64,000 bases of DNA from Wenzhouxiangella sp042310355. GTDB taxonomy: Bacteria > Pseudomonadota > Gammaproteobacteria > Xanthomonadales > Wenzhouxiangellaceae. How positions within the stretch are numbered: the first letter of the stretch is position 1; each line of letters opens with the position of its first letter. Below are positions 16,001 to 25,156 of this stretch, in pieces. A program made the translations under genes and the position numbers. The stretch lies in the NCBI RefSeq assembly GCF_042310355.1, contig NZ_JBHJMR010000006.1, forward strand, positions 1 to 64,000, in the 5' to 3' direction. The notes under the pieces are model-generated. The model worked only from the letters and a program-made list of their open reading frames with translations. It searched no databases and was not told the origin of the DNA.

Positions 16001-17881
16001 TCAAGCCGCCGAGCGGTGGCGCTTTAAGTAGACCAGCAGCTGGGAAATGGCCGCTGGCGTCATGCCCGGAATGCGGCTGGCCTGGTCGATGGTGTCCGGA
16101 CGCGTCTTCTCCAGCTTCTCCAGCAATTCAGACGACAGGCCCCGGACCGTCTCGAAGTCGAAGTCCTCGGGAATGGTCTGCGAGGCCGCCTGTCGCTGGC
16201 GCTTGATCTCGGCGCGCTGGCGATCGAGGTAGCCGGCGTAGCGAATCTGGATGGCGACCTGCTCGGCCACGTCCTCGCGCGACACGCCGGGACCGATGCC
16301 GGGCACCTGCATGAGCGGCGCGTAGTCGACTTCCGGGCGCCGCAGCAGTTCCTCGGCGCTGGTGTCCTTGCGGATGTCGATGGCGAGCGTCTCGGCCGCG
16401 CGCGCGGCCAGTTCCGACTGCGCCGGAATGCGCAGGGCGGCCAGGCGTGAGCGCTCGGCTTCTATGGTCTTGCGGCGCTCGACATGGTGTTTCCAGCGTG
16501 CGTCGTCCACCAGGCCGAGCTCCCGGCCGGCCTCGGTCAGCCGCAGGTCCGCATTGTCCTCGCGCAGGTGTAGCCGGTACTCCGCCCGGCTGGTGAACAT
16601 GCGATACGGTTCCGGCGCGCCCTGGGTGATCAGGTCGTCGATCAGTACGCCGATGTAGGCCTGGTCGCGTCCGGGTGTCCAGGGCGCTTGTCCGCGCGCC
16701 TGGCGGGCGGCATTCAGTCCCGCGATCAGGCCCTGCGCGGCGGCTTCCTCGTAGCCGGTCGTGCCGTTGATCTGGCCGGCGTAGAACAGCCCGCCGAGGT
16801 GCCGGGTCTCGAGGCTGGCGCGCAGTTCGCGTGGATCGAAGAAGTCGTACTCGATGGCGTAGCCCGGGCGCGTGATGTGCGCGTGCTCCAGGCCGGGGAT
16901 CGAGCGCACCATCTCGATCTGCACGTCGAAGGGCAGGCTGGTGGAAATGCCGTTGGGGTACCACTCGTTCAGCCCCAGACCCTCGGGTTCGAGGAAGACC
17001 TGGTGCGAATCCCGCTCGGCAAAGCGCACCACCTTGTCCTCGATCGAGGGGCAGTAGCGCGGCCCGGTCCCCTCGATGTGACCGGCGTACATCGGCGAGC
17101 GGTCCAGGTTCGCGCGGATGAGTTCATGCGTGGCTTCGTGGGTGCGCGTGACGTAGCAAGAGACCTGCTCGGGGTGGTGGTCGCGATCGCCCAGGAAGGA
17201 GAACACCGGTCGGGGGTCGTCGCCGAGTTGTTCCTCGAGGCGACTGAAGTCGATGCTGCGCCCGTCCAGGCGCGGCGGCGTGCCGGTCTTCAGGCGGCCG
17301 ACGGAGAAGGGCAGCTCGCGCAGGCGCGCGGCCAGCGCGTTGGCCGGGGCGTCGCCAGCCCGGCCGCCGGCCAGGTGGCTGTCGCCGATGTGAATGCGCC
17401 CGCCCAGGAAGGTGCCGGTCGTCAGCACCACGGCGGGGGCACTGAAAACCAGGCCCATGGCGGTGCGCACGCCGCTGATCCGGTCGCCTTCGACGACCAG
17501 GTCGTCGACCGGCTGCTGGAACAGCGTGAGGTTGTGCTGGGCTTCTACCGCCCGTCGAATCGCGTTGCGGTACAGCGTTCGGTCGGCCTGGCAGCGCGTT
17601 GCGCGCACGGCCGGGCCCTTGCGCGCGTTGAGCCGGCGCCACTGGATGCCGGCGTCGTCGGCCGCCCGGGCCATGATGCCGCCGAGGGCGTCGATTTCGC
17701 GCACCAGGTGCCCCTTGCCGATGCCGCCGATGGCCGGGTTGCAGCTCATCTGGCCGATGGTTTCGATCGAATGCGTGACCAGCAGGGTGCGCGCGCCCGT
17801 CCGGGCCGCTGCAAGCGCGGCCTCGGTGCCGGCGTGGCCACCGCCGATGACGATGACCTCGAAAGAGTCGGGATAGCGCAT
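16001..17881 (-). CDS. mnmG: tRNA uridine-5-carboxymethylaminomethyl(34) synthesis enzyme MnmG
   Basis: The product is a 626-residue FAD- and folate-dependent enzyme that, with MnmE, modifies U34 of certain tRNAs. The dinucleotide-binding VIGGGHAGTEAALAAAR starts at residue 9. Other family marks are SCNPAIGGIGKGHLVREIDALGG, TGTFLGGRIHIGD, GRLKTGTPPRLD, CPSIEDK and the GidA C-terminal helical domain from about 540. The ATG at 17881 begins MRYPDSFEVIVIGGG and was chosen on family length. In-frame ATG (17896) and TTG (17908) codons lie in a palindrome and none has a clear ribosome binding site. mnmE is not present here, and gidB/parAB are not adjacent. Confidence 0.93.
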   Translation of the reverse strand: MRYPDSFEVIVIGGGHAGTEAALAAARTGARTLLVTHSIETIGQMSCNPAIGGIGKGHLVREIDALGGIMARAADDAGIQWRRLNARKGPAVRATRCQADRTLYRNAIRRAVEAQHNLTLFQQPVDDLVVEGDRISGVRTAMGLVFSAPAVVLTTGTFLGGRIHIGDSHLAGGRAGDAPANALAARLRELPFSVGRLKTGTPPRLDGRSIDFSRLEEQLGDDPRPVFSFLGDRDHHPEQVSCYVTRTHEATHELIRANLDRSPMYAGHIEGTGPRYCPSIEDKVVRFAERDSHQVFLEPEGLGLNEWYPNGISTSLPFDVQIEMVRSIPGLEHAHITRPGYAIEYDFFDPRELRASLETRHLGGLFYAGQINGTTGYEEAAAQGLIAGLNAARQARGQAPWTPGRDQAYIGVLIDDLITQGAPEPYRMFTSRAEYRLHLREDNADLRLTEAGRELGLVDDARWKHHVERRKTIEAERSRLAALRIPAQSELAARAAETLAIDIRKDTSAEELLRRPEVDYAPLMQVPGIGPGVSREDVAEQVAIQIRYAGYLDRQRAEIKRQRQAASQTIPEDFDFETVRGLSSELLEKLEKTRPDTIDQASRIPGMTPAAISQLLVYLKRHRSAA

Positions 17882-17883
17882 AG

Positions 17884-17902
17884 TTACTAATGACATTAGT
17901 AA
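17884..17902. repeat. 19-bp perfect palindrome at the mnmG start
   Basis: TTACTAATG (17884-17892), one central A, CATTAGTAA (17894-17902). It is an exact inverted repeat two bases upstream of the chosen mnmG start codon, where a ribosome binding site would be expected. It could be an operator or an mRNA hairpin that limits initiation. Confidence 0.5.
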
Positions 17903-17967
17903 GGCCAAGTGCGTGAAAAGGCGCTCATTTTAGCGCCCGCATCGGTGCTGGCGAAAGCCCGGGTAAA

Positions 17968-18906
17968 TCAGTCGCGCTGGCGCTGATCGGAGCGGGAGCG
18001 GTTTTTCGGCGGGCTTGTCCGGGTCGGTGACCGTCTCGGCGGCCGCTCGCGCCCGCGTGGCGGACTGCTCCTGGGCGGCGAGGTCTCGACTGGGCGCTGG
18101 CGAGCGGGCGCAGTCGGTTCGGCGCTCCGCTCGCGCGAGCGCAGGTCACGGCCGGCCGGCGGTGCGGTGGGCCGGCGCTCACGGGAGCGCTCGCTGCGAT
18201 CGGGCAAGTCGCTCCGCCGGGGCGTGGCGCGCAGCCGTTCGATCAGCGCCTGGCGGCTGCCGGTTTCGCTGCTTTCGGCCGCGCGCGTGCCCGGGTGCAC
18301 GGGCGCCGGCCGGCGCAGTTCGTCGCGCCGGATCGCCGCCCCGCGCCGGGTGGCCGGCAACATGGGCGATGAGCGCGGCGTCAGGCGGCGGTCGGGGCGC
18401 TGATCGCGGATGGCGACCGATCGCCGGGTTTCGAGTTCGCGCAGCCTTGCATCGATCTGGCGTACCCGGTCGCCGCTGGTGAATCGCTCCCGTGAATAGG
18501 GGTCGAAGCCCCAATAGCCGGCGTAATGCCAGCTACGGTAGCCGCTGCCGTAGCGATCGCCGAGGCGGTACCAGGGGTAGCGGAAATGACCATGATGACC
18601 GATGTGGCGCGGACCGGGTCGGTAGCCGTAGTACCAGCCGGGGTAGGGGTAGTACCAGGGATCGTAGCGGTGTACGACGACCGAGTAGGGGTGGTAGTAG
18701 TGGCTGTAATAGAAGTAGTCCAGCGACCAGAACGGATACAGCGTCGGGTCGACCCGCACGGCGCTGGCGCGGTAGCTGGGTGTCTGGTAATAGACCCCGT
18801 CGTCACGCGTGCCGTAGTAACTCGAGCAGCCGGCCAGCAGCAGGCCCGCGATCGCGAGTAGCGCGAGCCTGGGGATGTTTGCCGTGAGCGAGTCGGATTT
18901 CTTCAC
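17968..18906 (-). CDS. Tyr-rich lipoprotein with Arg/Pro/Ser-rich tail
   Basis: The product is 312 residues and of unknown function. The signal peptide ends in the lipobox LLAGC (Cys at residue 27), followed by SSYYGTRDDG. Residues about 40-140 are extremely rich in Tyr, Trp, His and Gly (for example DYFYYSHYYHPYS). A short helix (RQIDARLRELETRRS) follows, and the last about 130 residues are a low-complexity Arg/Pro/Ser tail that should be disordered and strongly positive. The start is a GTG two bases after the stop of the upstream hypothetical gene, so it belongs to the mrcA-hypothetical-lipoprotein run. A cell-envelope role is suggested only by the lipobox and the linkage to PBP1A. Confidence 0.75.
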   Translation of the reverse strand: MKKSDSLTANIPRLALLAIAGLLLAGCSSYYGTRDDGVYYQTPSYRASAVRVDPTLYPFWSLDYFYYSHYYHPYSVVVHRYDPWYYPYPGWYYGYRPGPRHIGHHGHFRYPWYRLGDRYGSGYRSWHYAGYWGFDPYSRERFTSGDRVRQIDARLRELETRRSVAIRDQRPDRRLTPRSSPMLPATRRGAAIRRDELRRPAPVHPGTRAAESSETGSRQALIERLRATPRRSDLPDRSERSRERRPTAPPAGRDLRSRERSAEPTAPARQRPVETSPPRSSPPRGRERPPRRSPTRTSPPKNRSRSDQRQRD

Positions 18907-18908
18907 GT

Positions 18909-19535
18909 TTACCAGCTTACTTCATCGGAGTGAACCGCCGCTGAATCGGCCGCGATCATGGATTCGACTTCCGCCAGCGCCGCCCGGCGCTGGGCCTTGC
19001 CGTCGACCGGGCTGGGCGGCGCCTGGCGCGCCTCGGGGCCGATCATCTGGATCAGTTCGATGGCCTGCCCGCCGCCCTCGAGGACGATGATCTCGAGATC
19101 CCGGGCGCTGCCGTCGTGCCAGCGGATACGCCGCGTTTCCTGGGTGAAGGGCAGGTGGCGCTCGATCAGGAAGTGCACCACGGCGTCGGGGTCGTCGGCG
19201 AACACATGCAGGCTGATGCGCGAGTGCTCGTCGGCGGTGCCTTCCAGCACCGGCCCGACCAGGCGCGGCCGGAACTCCTCGAGGAAACGCATGACCGAGG
19301 CGGCCGCCTCTCGCAACTCGAGCAGCGTGCGCGAGTGCTCGGGCCCGCCGTAGAGGCTCTGCCATTCGCGCAGGGCCTGCTCGACCTCGCTGTTGGACGG
19401 CAGGCTGGTGCGCGAGGTGGCGCCGACGCGGCGTGCCGCCTTCTCCTTGGCCGTCAGGAAGCTCTTCTGGCCTTCCGTGGCCATGATGCGCGCGGCTTCG
19501 GCGGCGATCTCCTGGCGGATGCGGCTGTTTCGCAT
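18909..19535 (-). CDS. Conserved hypothetical protein downstream of mrcA
   Basis: The product is 208 residues, cytoplasmic, with no signal or membrane segment. It opens with a helical MRNSRIRQEIAAEAARIMA and a K/R-rich stretch (KEKAARRVGATSRTS). The middle contains FLEEFRPRLVGPVLEGTADEHS and HVFADDPDAVVHFLIERHLPF, with alternating strands and helices. The end reads APPSPVDGKAQRRAALAEVESM. I recall close relatives as conserved hypotheticals in Gammaproteobacteria. The VGPVLEGTADEHS/HVFAD pattern resembles a degenerate nucleotidyltransferase core, but this is speculation. The ATG follows the mrcA stop by 3 bases, so it is likely translationally coupled to PBP1A. Confidence 0.72.
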   Translation of the reverse strand: MRNSRIRQEIAAEAARIMATEGQKSFLTAKEKAARRVGATSRTSLPSNSEVEQALREWQSLYGGPEHSRTLLELREAAASVMRFLEEFRPRLVGPVLEGTADEHSRISLHVFADDPDAVVHFLIERHLPFTQETRRIRWHDGSARDLEIIVLEGGGQAIELIQMIGPEARQAPPSPVDGKAQRRAALAEVESMIAADSAAVHSDEVSW

Positions 19536-19538
19536 GAA

Positions 19539-22043
19539 TCAGTAGATCTCGTAGGGATCGTTCTGCTCGCCGCCGTCGTCGCTGCTTTCCATCGGCGGCA
19601 GGTTGTCGCTGTGGAACCATTCCTGGATGGCGTCGGGCGTGCCCGGCCGCGCCCGCAGGCCGGTTTCCGGGTTGATCAGCGCGCGCGAGATGCCCACCGG
19701 TACCCGCGGTTCGGTTTCGGGCCGGCCCTCGAGCGCCGTTTCCATGTAATCGACCCACAGCGGCAGGGCCGTGCGCCCGCCCTGCTCCTGGCGACCCAGC
19801 GACTGGTTGTCGTCCATGCCCACCCACACGACCGTGACCACACCGCCGCCGTAGCCGGCGAACCAGGTGTCGCGCTGGTCGTTGGTCGTGCCGGTCTTGC
19901 CGGCCAGGTCGTCGCGCTCGAGCGCCAGCGCCCGCCGGCCGGTGCCGCGCCGTATGACGTCGCTCATCATCGAGTCGATCAGCCAGGCGGTCTGCGGGCT
20001 GAGCGCCTGCCGGGCGCGCTCGGGGCGCGGCGGGCCGACGAATGCCGTCTCGGCTTCGCTGTCGGCATCGGGGTGCCCCGAGGTTTCGTCGTCGGCCAGT
20101 TGCAGGCGGCGCAGGGTCGGTTGATCGCTCTGTTCGGGAGCGGGCGTCACGACGGCCGGCGGATTGGGTGGCGGTATTTCGTCGCAGTCCCGGCAGGGCA
20201 GGGCCCATTCGCTTTCGTAAATCGTCTTGCCGTCGGTGTCGCGAATGCTGTAGAGGTACTCCGGCTCGGTGCGGAAGCCGCCGTTGGCAAAGCTGGCGTA
20301 GGCACCGGTCAGGCTGAGCGGCGTGATCGAAGCCGAGCCCAGGGCCATGGACGGGCCGTTGGGCAGTTGATCGCGTTCGAATCCGAATCGCGTGACGTAG
20401 TCACGACCCTCCGAGATGCCGATATCGATCAGCAGGCGCACGCTCACCAGGTTGCGTGAGTTGACCATGGCCTCGCGCAAGCGGGTCGGCCCGAAGAAAC
20501 GGTGGCTGAAATTGGTCGGCTTCCACTCGCGCTCCATCGACGGATCATCGATGACGACCGGCGCGTCGTTGATTCGCGATGCCGGCGTATAGCCGTTGTC
20601 GAGGGCGGCCGAGTAGATGAAGGGCTTGAAGGCCGAGCCGGGCTGGCGCCGGCTCTGCGTGGCCCGGTTGAACTGGCTGTAGGCGAAATCGAGGCCGCCG
20701 ACCAGGGCGAAGATCTCCCCGGTCTCGGCGTCCATGCTCACCAGGGCTGCCTCGGCCTGGGGGATCTGGGCCAGTTGCCAGCCCGACTCGCTGTTACGTA
20801 CCCGCACGATGTCGCCGGCGGCGAGCACGTCGCTGGCCGCCTCGGGCTGGGCACCGACGGCGTCGGCGCTGAGAAAGGGACGCGCCCAGGACAGCGCTTC
20901 GAGCGACAGTTCGATCGAGCTGCCATCGGCGAGCTGCAGCATGGCGGCTTCTTCGTCGGACGACATCACCACGGCCGCCTGCAGGCCGGCGATGGGCCGG
21001 ATGGCCTCGAGTCGTTCGGCCAGTGCCCGGGGCTCGTCGAGCGTTTCCGGCGGGACGCGATCTTCCGGGCCGCGCCAGCCGTGGCGTCGGTCGTAGGCCA
21101 GCAGGCCGTCGCGCACGACGCGATTGGCCGCTTCCTGCAGTTGCGAGCGAACGGTGGTGTGGGCGATCAGGCCGTTGTTGTAGGCCACGTCCGAACCCAC
21201 CCGGTCGACGACATCCTGTCGCGCCATTTCCGCGACCCAGGGCGAATCGAGCTCGACTACCGGACCGTGGTAGCTGGCGCTGTTGGGCTGGGCCAGGGCC
21301 TCGCGGTGCTCGGCCTCGTTGATGTGACCGAGCTCGAGCATGCGGTCGAGGATCCAGTCGCGCCGGGACATGGCGCGGGCCGGACCGGAGAGGGGGTTGT
21401 CGCGCGAGGGCGCCTTGGGTAAGCCGGCGATCATGGCCATTTCCGCCAGGCTGAGTTCATCCAGCGTCTTGCCGTAGTAAACCTGGGCGGCGGCGGCCAC
21501 GCCGTAGGCGCGGTGACCCAGGAATTCCTTGTTGAGGTAGAGTTCCAGGATCTCGTCCTTGCTCAGCTCTTTTTCGACCTTGAACGCCAGGAGCATCTCG
21601 CGCAGCTTGCGCGTGACCGAGTAGTCGGTCGAAAGGAAGAACCGCCGGGTGACCTGTTGCGTAATCGTGCTGCCGCCCGGAACGCGCCCCTGGCCCATGC
21701 TCAGCGAATACAGCCAGACCGCCCGCAGCGTTCCGCGCCAGTCCACGCCCGGATGCTGGTAGAAGCGATCGTCCTCGGCCGACAGAAAGGCGAGCTTGAG
21801 ACGTTCGGGGATTTCATCGAGCGTGACCGGCCGACGGCGCTGTTCGCCGATCTCCGCCATGAGCTTGTCATCGGCCGAATAGATCCGCAGCGGCACCCGC
21901 AACTGCACGTCCCGCAGCGACTCCACCGAGGGCAGTGACGGCACGATGGTCAGCCAGATGACGAGCACGCCAATTGCTGCGAGAATGAACAGCAGGAAAA
22001 ACAGGCGGATAGAAAAAACTATTAAAGGCTTTATTCGAACCAT
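19539..22043 (-). CDS. mrcA: Penicillin-binding protein 1A
   Basis: The product is an 834-residue class A PBP that polymerises and cross-links peptidoglycan. One N-terminal helix (about 11-33) anchors the glycosyltransferase domain (GT51), with the catalytic Glu90 in AEDDRFYQHPG and GGSTITQQ at 123-130. An OB-like insert typical of PBP1A lies around 350-430. The transpeptidase has Ser470 in the SAFK motif, NSRN as the SxN-equivalent region and KTGTT near residue 735. The C-terminal tail (ESSDDGGEQNDPYEIY) is acidic. The gene is divergent from pilM across 220 bases, the classical gammaproteobacterial arrangement, and leads a run with two unknown genes. Confidence 0.95.
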   Translation of the reverse strand: MVRIKPLIVFSIRLFFLLFILAAIGVLVIWLTIVPSLPSVESLRDVQLRVPLRIYSADDKLMAEIGEQRRRPVTLDEIPERLKLAFLSAEDDRFYQHPGVDWRGTLRAVWLYSLSMGQGRVPGGSTITQQVTRRFFLSTDYSVTRKLREMLLAFKVEKELSKDEILELYLNKEFLGHRAYGVAAAAQVYYGKTLDELSLAEMAMIAGLPKAPSRDNPLSGPARAMSRRDWILDRMLELGHINEAEHREALAQPNSASYHGPVVELDSPWVAEMARQDVVDRVGSDVAYNNGLIAHTTVRSQLQEAANRVVRDGLLAYDRRHGWRGPEDRVPPETLDEPRALAERLEAIRPIAGLQAAVVMSSDEEAAMLQLADGSSIELSLEALSWARPFLSADAVGAQPEAASDVLAAGDIVRVRNSESGWQLAQIPQAEAALVSMDAETGEIFALVGGLDFAYSQFNRATQSRRQPGSAFKPFIYSAALDNGYTPASRINDAPVVIDDPSMEREWKPTNFSHRFFGPTRLREAMVNSRNLVSVRLLIDIGISEGRDYVTRFGFERDQLPNGPSMALGSASITPLSLTGAYASFANGGFRTEPEYLYSIRDTDGKTIYESEWALPCRDCDEIPPPNPPAVVTPAPEQSDQPTLRRLQLADDETSGHPDADSEAETAFVGPPRPERARQALSPQTAWLIDSMMSDVIRRGTGRRALALERDDLAGKTGTTNDQRDTWFAGYGGGVVTVVWVGMDDNQSLGRQEQGGRTALPLWVDYMETALEGRPETEPRVPVGISRALINPETGLRARPGTPDAIQEWFHSDNLPPMESSDDGGEQNDPYEIY

Positions 22044-22140
22044 CAGTTATGGTAAATGTAGGCACAGACAAGTCGGAATGACGCACGTCTTGGATGCGAT
22101 TCCGGGGCAAAAGTGCCCACGAATCGAGGTCCGGACGACC

Positions 22141-22169
22141 TTGGATCTGAGGGTAGCACAGACTTATAC
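22141..22169 (+). promoter_or_regulatory. Predicted pil operon promoter
   Basis: TTGGAT (22141-22146) and TTATAC (22164-22169) are separated by 17 bases. Transcription would begin near 22176, about 90 bases before the pilM start. It is in the mrcA-pilM divergent region and reads into pilM. Confidence 0.55.
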
Positions 22170-22264
22170 TTGTCCAGACCGGCGTTGCAGGGGGCATGTC
22201 GGGCAGGTCAAGAAAGAAGAACCAGTCACACGGCCATGCCGACCAGAGGGCAATAGACAACAAC

Positions 22265-23338
22265 ATGAGTAACTTTCTCAGAAAGCTGTTGGGCGCAGCA
22301 CCGCCTCCGTTGCTGGGCGTCGATATCGGCACCAGCAGCATCAAGGTGCTACAGCTCGGCAGCAGCGGCTCGGGCTATCGCGTCGAGGCGTTTGCCGTCG
22401 AGCAGGTGCCGGAAGGCGCGATCAGCGAAGGCAACATCACGGATACCGATCGCGTGGCCGAAGCGGTCAAGCGCGCCGTCAAGCGATCGGGCGGCAAGGC
22501 CAAGGAATGCGCCATGGCGGTGAGCGGCTCGGCCGTCATCACCAAGGTGATCAACCTGCCCGCCGATCTGTCCGAAGACGACATCGAGGCCCAGATCGAG
22601 GTCGAGGCCGGGCAATACATTCCCTACCCGCGCGAGGAGGTCAGTCTGGACTTCGAAGTGCTCGGGCCGGCGCCCCGGAATGCCGAGCTGGTCGAGATCC
22701 TGCTTGCGGCCTCCAAGACCGAGCACGTCGACCTTTGCCGCGAAGTGGCCGAACTCGCCGGCCTGGGGCTGCGGATCGTCGATGTCGAATCCTACGCCGT
22801 CGCCAACGCCTTCGACCTGGTGCGCAAGCACGCGGGAATCGACGAGGGCGAGACGATCGGTGTGCTGAACATGGGAGCGACCGCATCGACGCTGATCGCC
22901 CTGCGCGGCGATCGCACGATCTACAGCCGCGAACATGCCTTCGGCGGCCAGCAATTGATCGACGACTGCATGCGCCGCTACGGCATGGACGCCGACCAGG
23001 CCGCCTTCCTGCAGCGGGGCGAGACGCCCCCGGCCGGCTTCGAGGACGAGATTCTCGAGCCGTTCAGGCAAAACGTCATTCAGCAGATCAGCCGGGCACT
23101 GCAGTTCTACTCGTCCTCGAGCGACTACTCGGGCATCAACACCCTGTTCCTGACCGGTGGCGCGGCCTCCACGCCGGGGCTGGCCGAAGCGGTCGGCGAC
23201 GAGGTGGGCATTTCCTGTGAAGTGGCCGATCCGATCGAGGGCATGCGGCTGGCGCCGTCCATCGATGCCGGTCGGCTCGAGCGCGTTCGACCGGCACTGA
23301 CCACAGCCTGCGGGCTAGCCTTGCGGGGGTTCGACTGA
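22265..23338 (+). CDS. pilM: Type IV pilus inner-membrane platform protein PilM
   Basis: The product is a 357-residue actin-like cytoplasmic ATPase-fold protein that binds the N-terminus of PilN and organises the alignment subcomplex. Visible parts are the phosphate-1 loop LLGVDIGTSSIKVLQL (16-31), SEDDIEAQIEVEAGQYIPYP, the phosphate-2-like region VLNMGATAS and the adenosine-site FLTGGAAS. The ATG at 22265 was chosen because it begins MSNFLRKLLG, the usual PilM N-terminus; upstream in-frame codons are not conserved. It overlaps pilN by one base (TGATG). It is the first gene of pilMNOPQ. Confidence 0.94.
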   Translation: MSNFLRKLLGAAPPPLLGVDIGTSSIKVLQLGSSGSGYRVEAFAVEQVPEGAISEGNITDTDRVAEAVKRAVKRSGGKAKECAMAVSGSAVITKVINLPADLSEDDIEAQIEVEAGQYIPYPREEVSLDFEVLGPAPRNAELVEILLAASKTEHVDLCREVAELAGLGLRIVDVESYAVANAFDLVRKHAGIDEGETIGVLNMGATASTLIALRGDRTIYSREHAFGGQQLIDDCMRRYGMDADQAAFLQRGETPPAGFEDEILEPFRQNVIQQISRALQFYSSSSDYSGINTLFLTGGAASTPGLAEAVGDEVGISCEVADPIEGMRLAPSIDAGRLERVRPALTTACGLALRGFD

Positions 23339-23934
23339 TGGCGAGAATCAACCTGCTGCCCTGGCGCGAGAATCTCCGCCAGGAACGCCAGCGAAACTTC
23401 ATGATCGCGCTCGGAGGGACGGCGCTCGTGGCCGTGCTGCTCGTCTTCCTCGGCTCGCACCTGGTGGAACGCCAGATCGACGGCCAGGATGCGCGCAACA
23501 ACTATCTCGAGAACGAGATCCGAAAACTCGATCGCGATATTGCCAGTATCGAGGAGCTCGAGCGCACCCGCGACAACCTGCTGGCGCGCAAGAACGTGAT
23601 CGAGCGTCTGCAGGAGAACCGCTCCATGATGGTTCACCTGTTCAATTCGCTGGCTCAGACCGTGCCGGAGGGCATTCGCCTGACCTCGGTCCGGCAGGCG
23701 GGCGAGGAGTTGACCATCGAGGGAACGACGCAGTCCGAAACGCGCGTATCCGACTACATGCGCAACATCGAGTCGGCCGACTGGCTGCACGAACCGGATC
23801 TTCGAATCATCGAGGTCATGGATGGTGACGGTGAAGGCGGCGGCGAACGCTTCACCTTTGAGCTGCGCGCTCGCGTGGCGTCACCCAATGCGGTCGAGCA
23901 GGAAGCGGCCGAAGCGCAGGAAGAGGAGGCCTGA
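23338..23934 (+). CDS. pilN: Type IV pilus assembly protein PilN
   Basis: The product is a 198-residue bitopic inner-membrane protein. The conserved cytoplasmic tail ARINLLPWRE (2-11), which docks in PilM, is intact. A single helix (about 22-41) is followed by a periplasmic coiled coil (about 45-105) and a ferredoxin-like domain. It pairs with PilO to form the alignment complex linking the inner-membrane motor and the PilQ secretin. The C-terminus is Glu-rich. It starts on the pilM stop and is followed by pilO after 3 bases. Confidence 0.94.
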   Translation: MARINLLPWRENLRQERQRNFMIALGGTALVAVLLVFLGSHLVERQIDGQDARNNYLENEIRKLDRDIASIEELERTRDNLLARKNVIERLQENRSMMVHLFNSLAQTVPEGIRLTSVRQAGEELTIEGTTQSETRVSDYMRNIESADWLHEPDLRIIEVMDGDGEGGGERFTFELRARVASPNAVEQEAAEAQEEEA

Positions 23935-23937
23935 TCC

Positions 23938-24561
23938 ATGGATCTATCCGAACTGAGAGATCTGGACTTCAACAACCTGGGCTCGGCCTCGACCGGCGTC
24001 AAGGCAATCCTGCTGGGCTTCCTGGCGGTCGTCATCATCGTCGGTGGCTACTTCTACATCATCAAGGACAAGCGCGAGACGCTCGAGCAGCGCGAGCAGG
24101 TCGAAAGCCAGCTCAAGCAGGAGTTCGAGACCAAGCAGCAGAAGGCGGCGAATCTCCCCGCCTACGAGCAGCAGCTTGCCGAGATGGAAGAAATGCTCGA
24201 GGTCATGCTGCGGCAACTGCCGTCGAAAACCGAAATGCCCGCCCTGCTGATCGACATTTCGCAGACCGCGCTGGGCGCCGGGATCGACAACGAACTGTTC
24301 GAGCCGCGATCGGAGGTCAAGCGCGATTTCTATGCCGAGCAACCGATCAATGTTCGAATGGTGGGGACTTACCACCAGTTCGGCAACTTCGTCAGTTCGG
24401 TTGCTTCGCTTTCACGCGTCGTGATCCTGACCATGCGGGACATCTCGCTGGAGCCGATCGAGGGCTCGGACGGCCGACTGCGACTGGAGGGCGTCGTGAC
24501 GACCTACCGCTACCTTGACGAGTCCGAGGGCGGCGCCGTGTCGACGGGAGGAGCACAATGA
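23938..24561 (+). CDS. pilO: Type IV pilus assembly protein PilO
   Basis: The product is a 207-residue bitopic protein: a short cytoplasmic N-terminus (LSELRDLDFNNLGS), one helix (about 24-43), a periplasmic coiled coil (45-100) rich in Glu, Gln and Lys, and a ferredoxin-like domain with LPSKTEMPALLIDISQTALG and the RMVGTYHQFGNFVSSVASL core. It forms the heterodimer with PilN. The stop overlaps the pilP start (ATGA). Confidence 0.94.
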   Translation: MDLSELRDLDFNNLGSASTGVKAILLGFLAVVIIVGGYFYIIKDKRETLEQREQVESQLKQEFETKQQKAANLPAYEQQLAEMEEMLEVMLRQLPSKTEMPALLIDISQTALGAGIDNELFEPRSEVKRDFYAEQPINVRMVGTYHQFGNFVSSVASLSRVVILTMRDISLEPIEGSDGRLRLEGVVTTYRYLDESEGGAVSTGGAQ

Positions 24562-25091
24562 GCCTGATGATGCGAAGCCTGTCGATCCTGTTGCTTGCCC
24601 TGCTGCTGGTCGGTTGCCAGAAGGGGACCCAGGATTTGCGCGATTGGACGGCCGACGTCCTCGAGCGCGAACCGGACCCGATCGATCCGATCCCGCCCAT
24701 CGAGACGCCCGAAGTCGTCGCCTACGAGGCCATGGACCTGCGGGATCCGTTCCACCGGGCGCGCCGGGAAAGCGAGGACGAAGACGATGAAGTTGCCAGC
24801 GAAGGGGGAGGGCTCCGTCCCGATCCCGATCGTCGCAAGGAGTATCTGGAGGGTTTCCCGCTGGACACCCTGGAGATGGTCGGTACGCTCACCATCGACG
24901 GAGAAGAGTACGCGCTGATCCAGGACAACGAACAAGTGGTCCATCGGGTGCGCGAAGGCAACTACATGGGGCAGAACCATGGCCTGGTGCTGAGCGTTCA
25001 GTCCACCCAGGTCGAAGTGCGTGAACTTGTGCAGGATGGTCGTGGCGGCTGGTCGGAACGCCGGGTACGCGTGACCATGGCTGAAGACTAA
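24558..25091 (+). CDS. pilP: Type IV pilus lipoprotein PilP
   Basis: The product is a 177-residue inner-membrane lipoprotein. The signal peptide ends in LLVGCQ (Cys at residue 20). A flexible Asp/Pro-rich linker includes YEAMDLRDPFHRAR, the PilN/PilO-binding region, and an acidic stretch follows. The C-terminal beta domain (about 90-175) contains LEGFPLDTLEMVGTL, EYALIQDNEQVVHRV, VREGNYMGQNHG and a final strand pair that contacts PilQ. It overlaps pilO by four bases, and its stop overlaps an alternative upstream ATG of pilQ. Confidence 0.94.
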   Translation: MSLMMRSLSILLLALLLVGCQKGTQDLRDWTADVLEREPDPIDPIPPIETPEVVAYEAMDLRDPFHRARRESEDEDDEVASEGGGLRPDPDRRKEYLEGFPLDTLEMVGTLTIDGEEYALIQDNEQVVHRVREGNYMGQNHGLVLSVQSTQVEVRELVQDGRGGWSERRVRVTMAED

Positions 25092-25156
25092 TGTATACCG
25101 GCAAGGAATTGAACATCATGATCAAGTCTTCATGGGCGATTAACGGGAGATGGACA

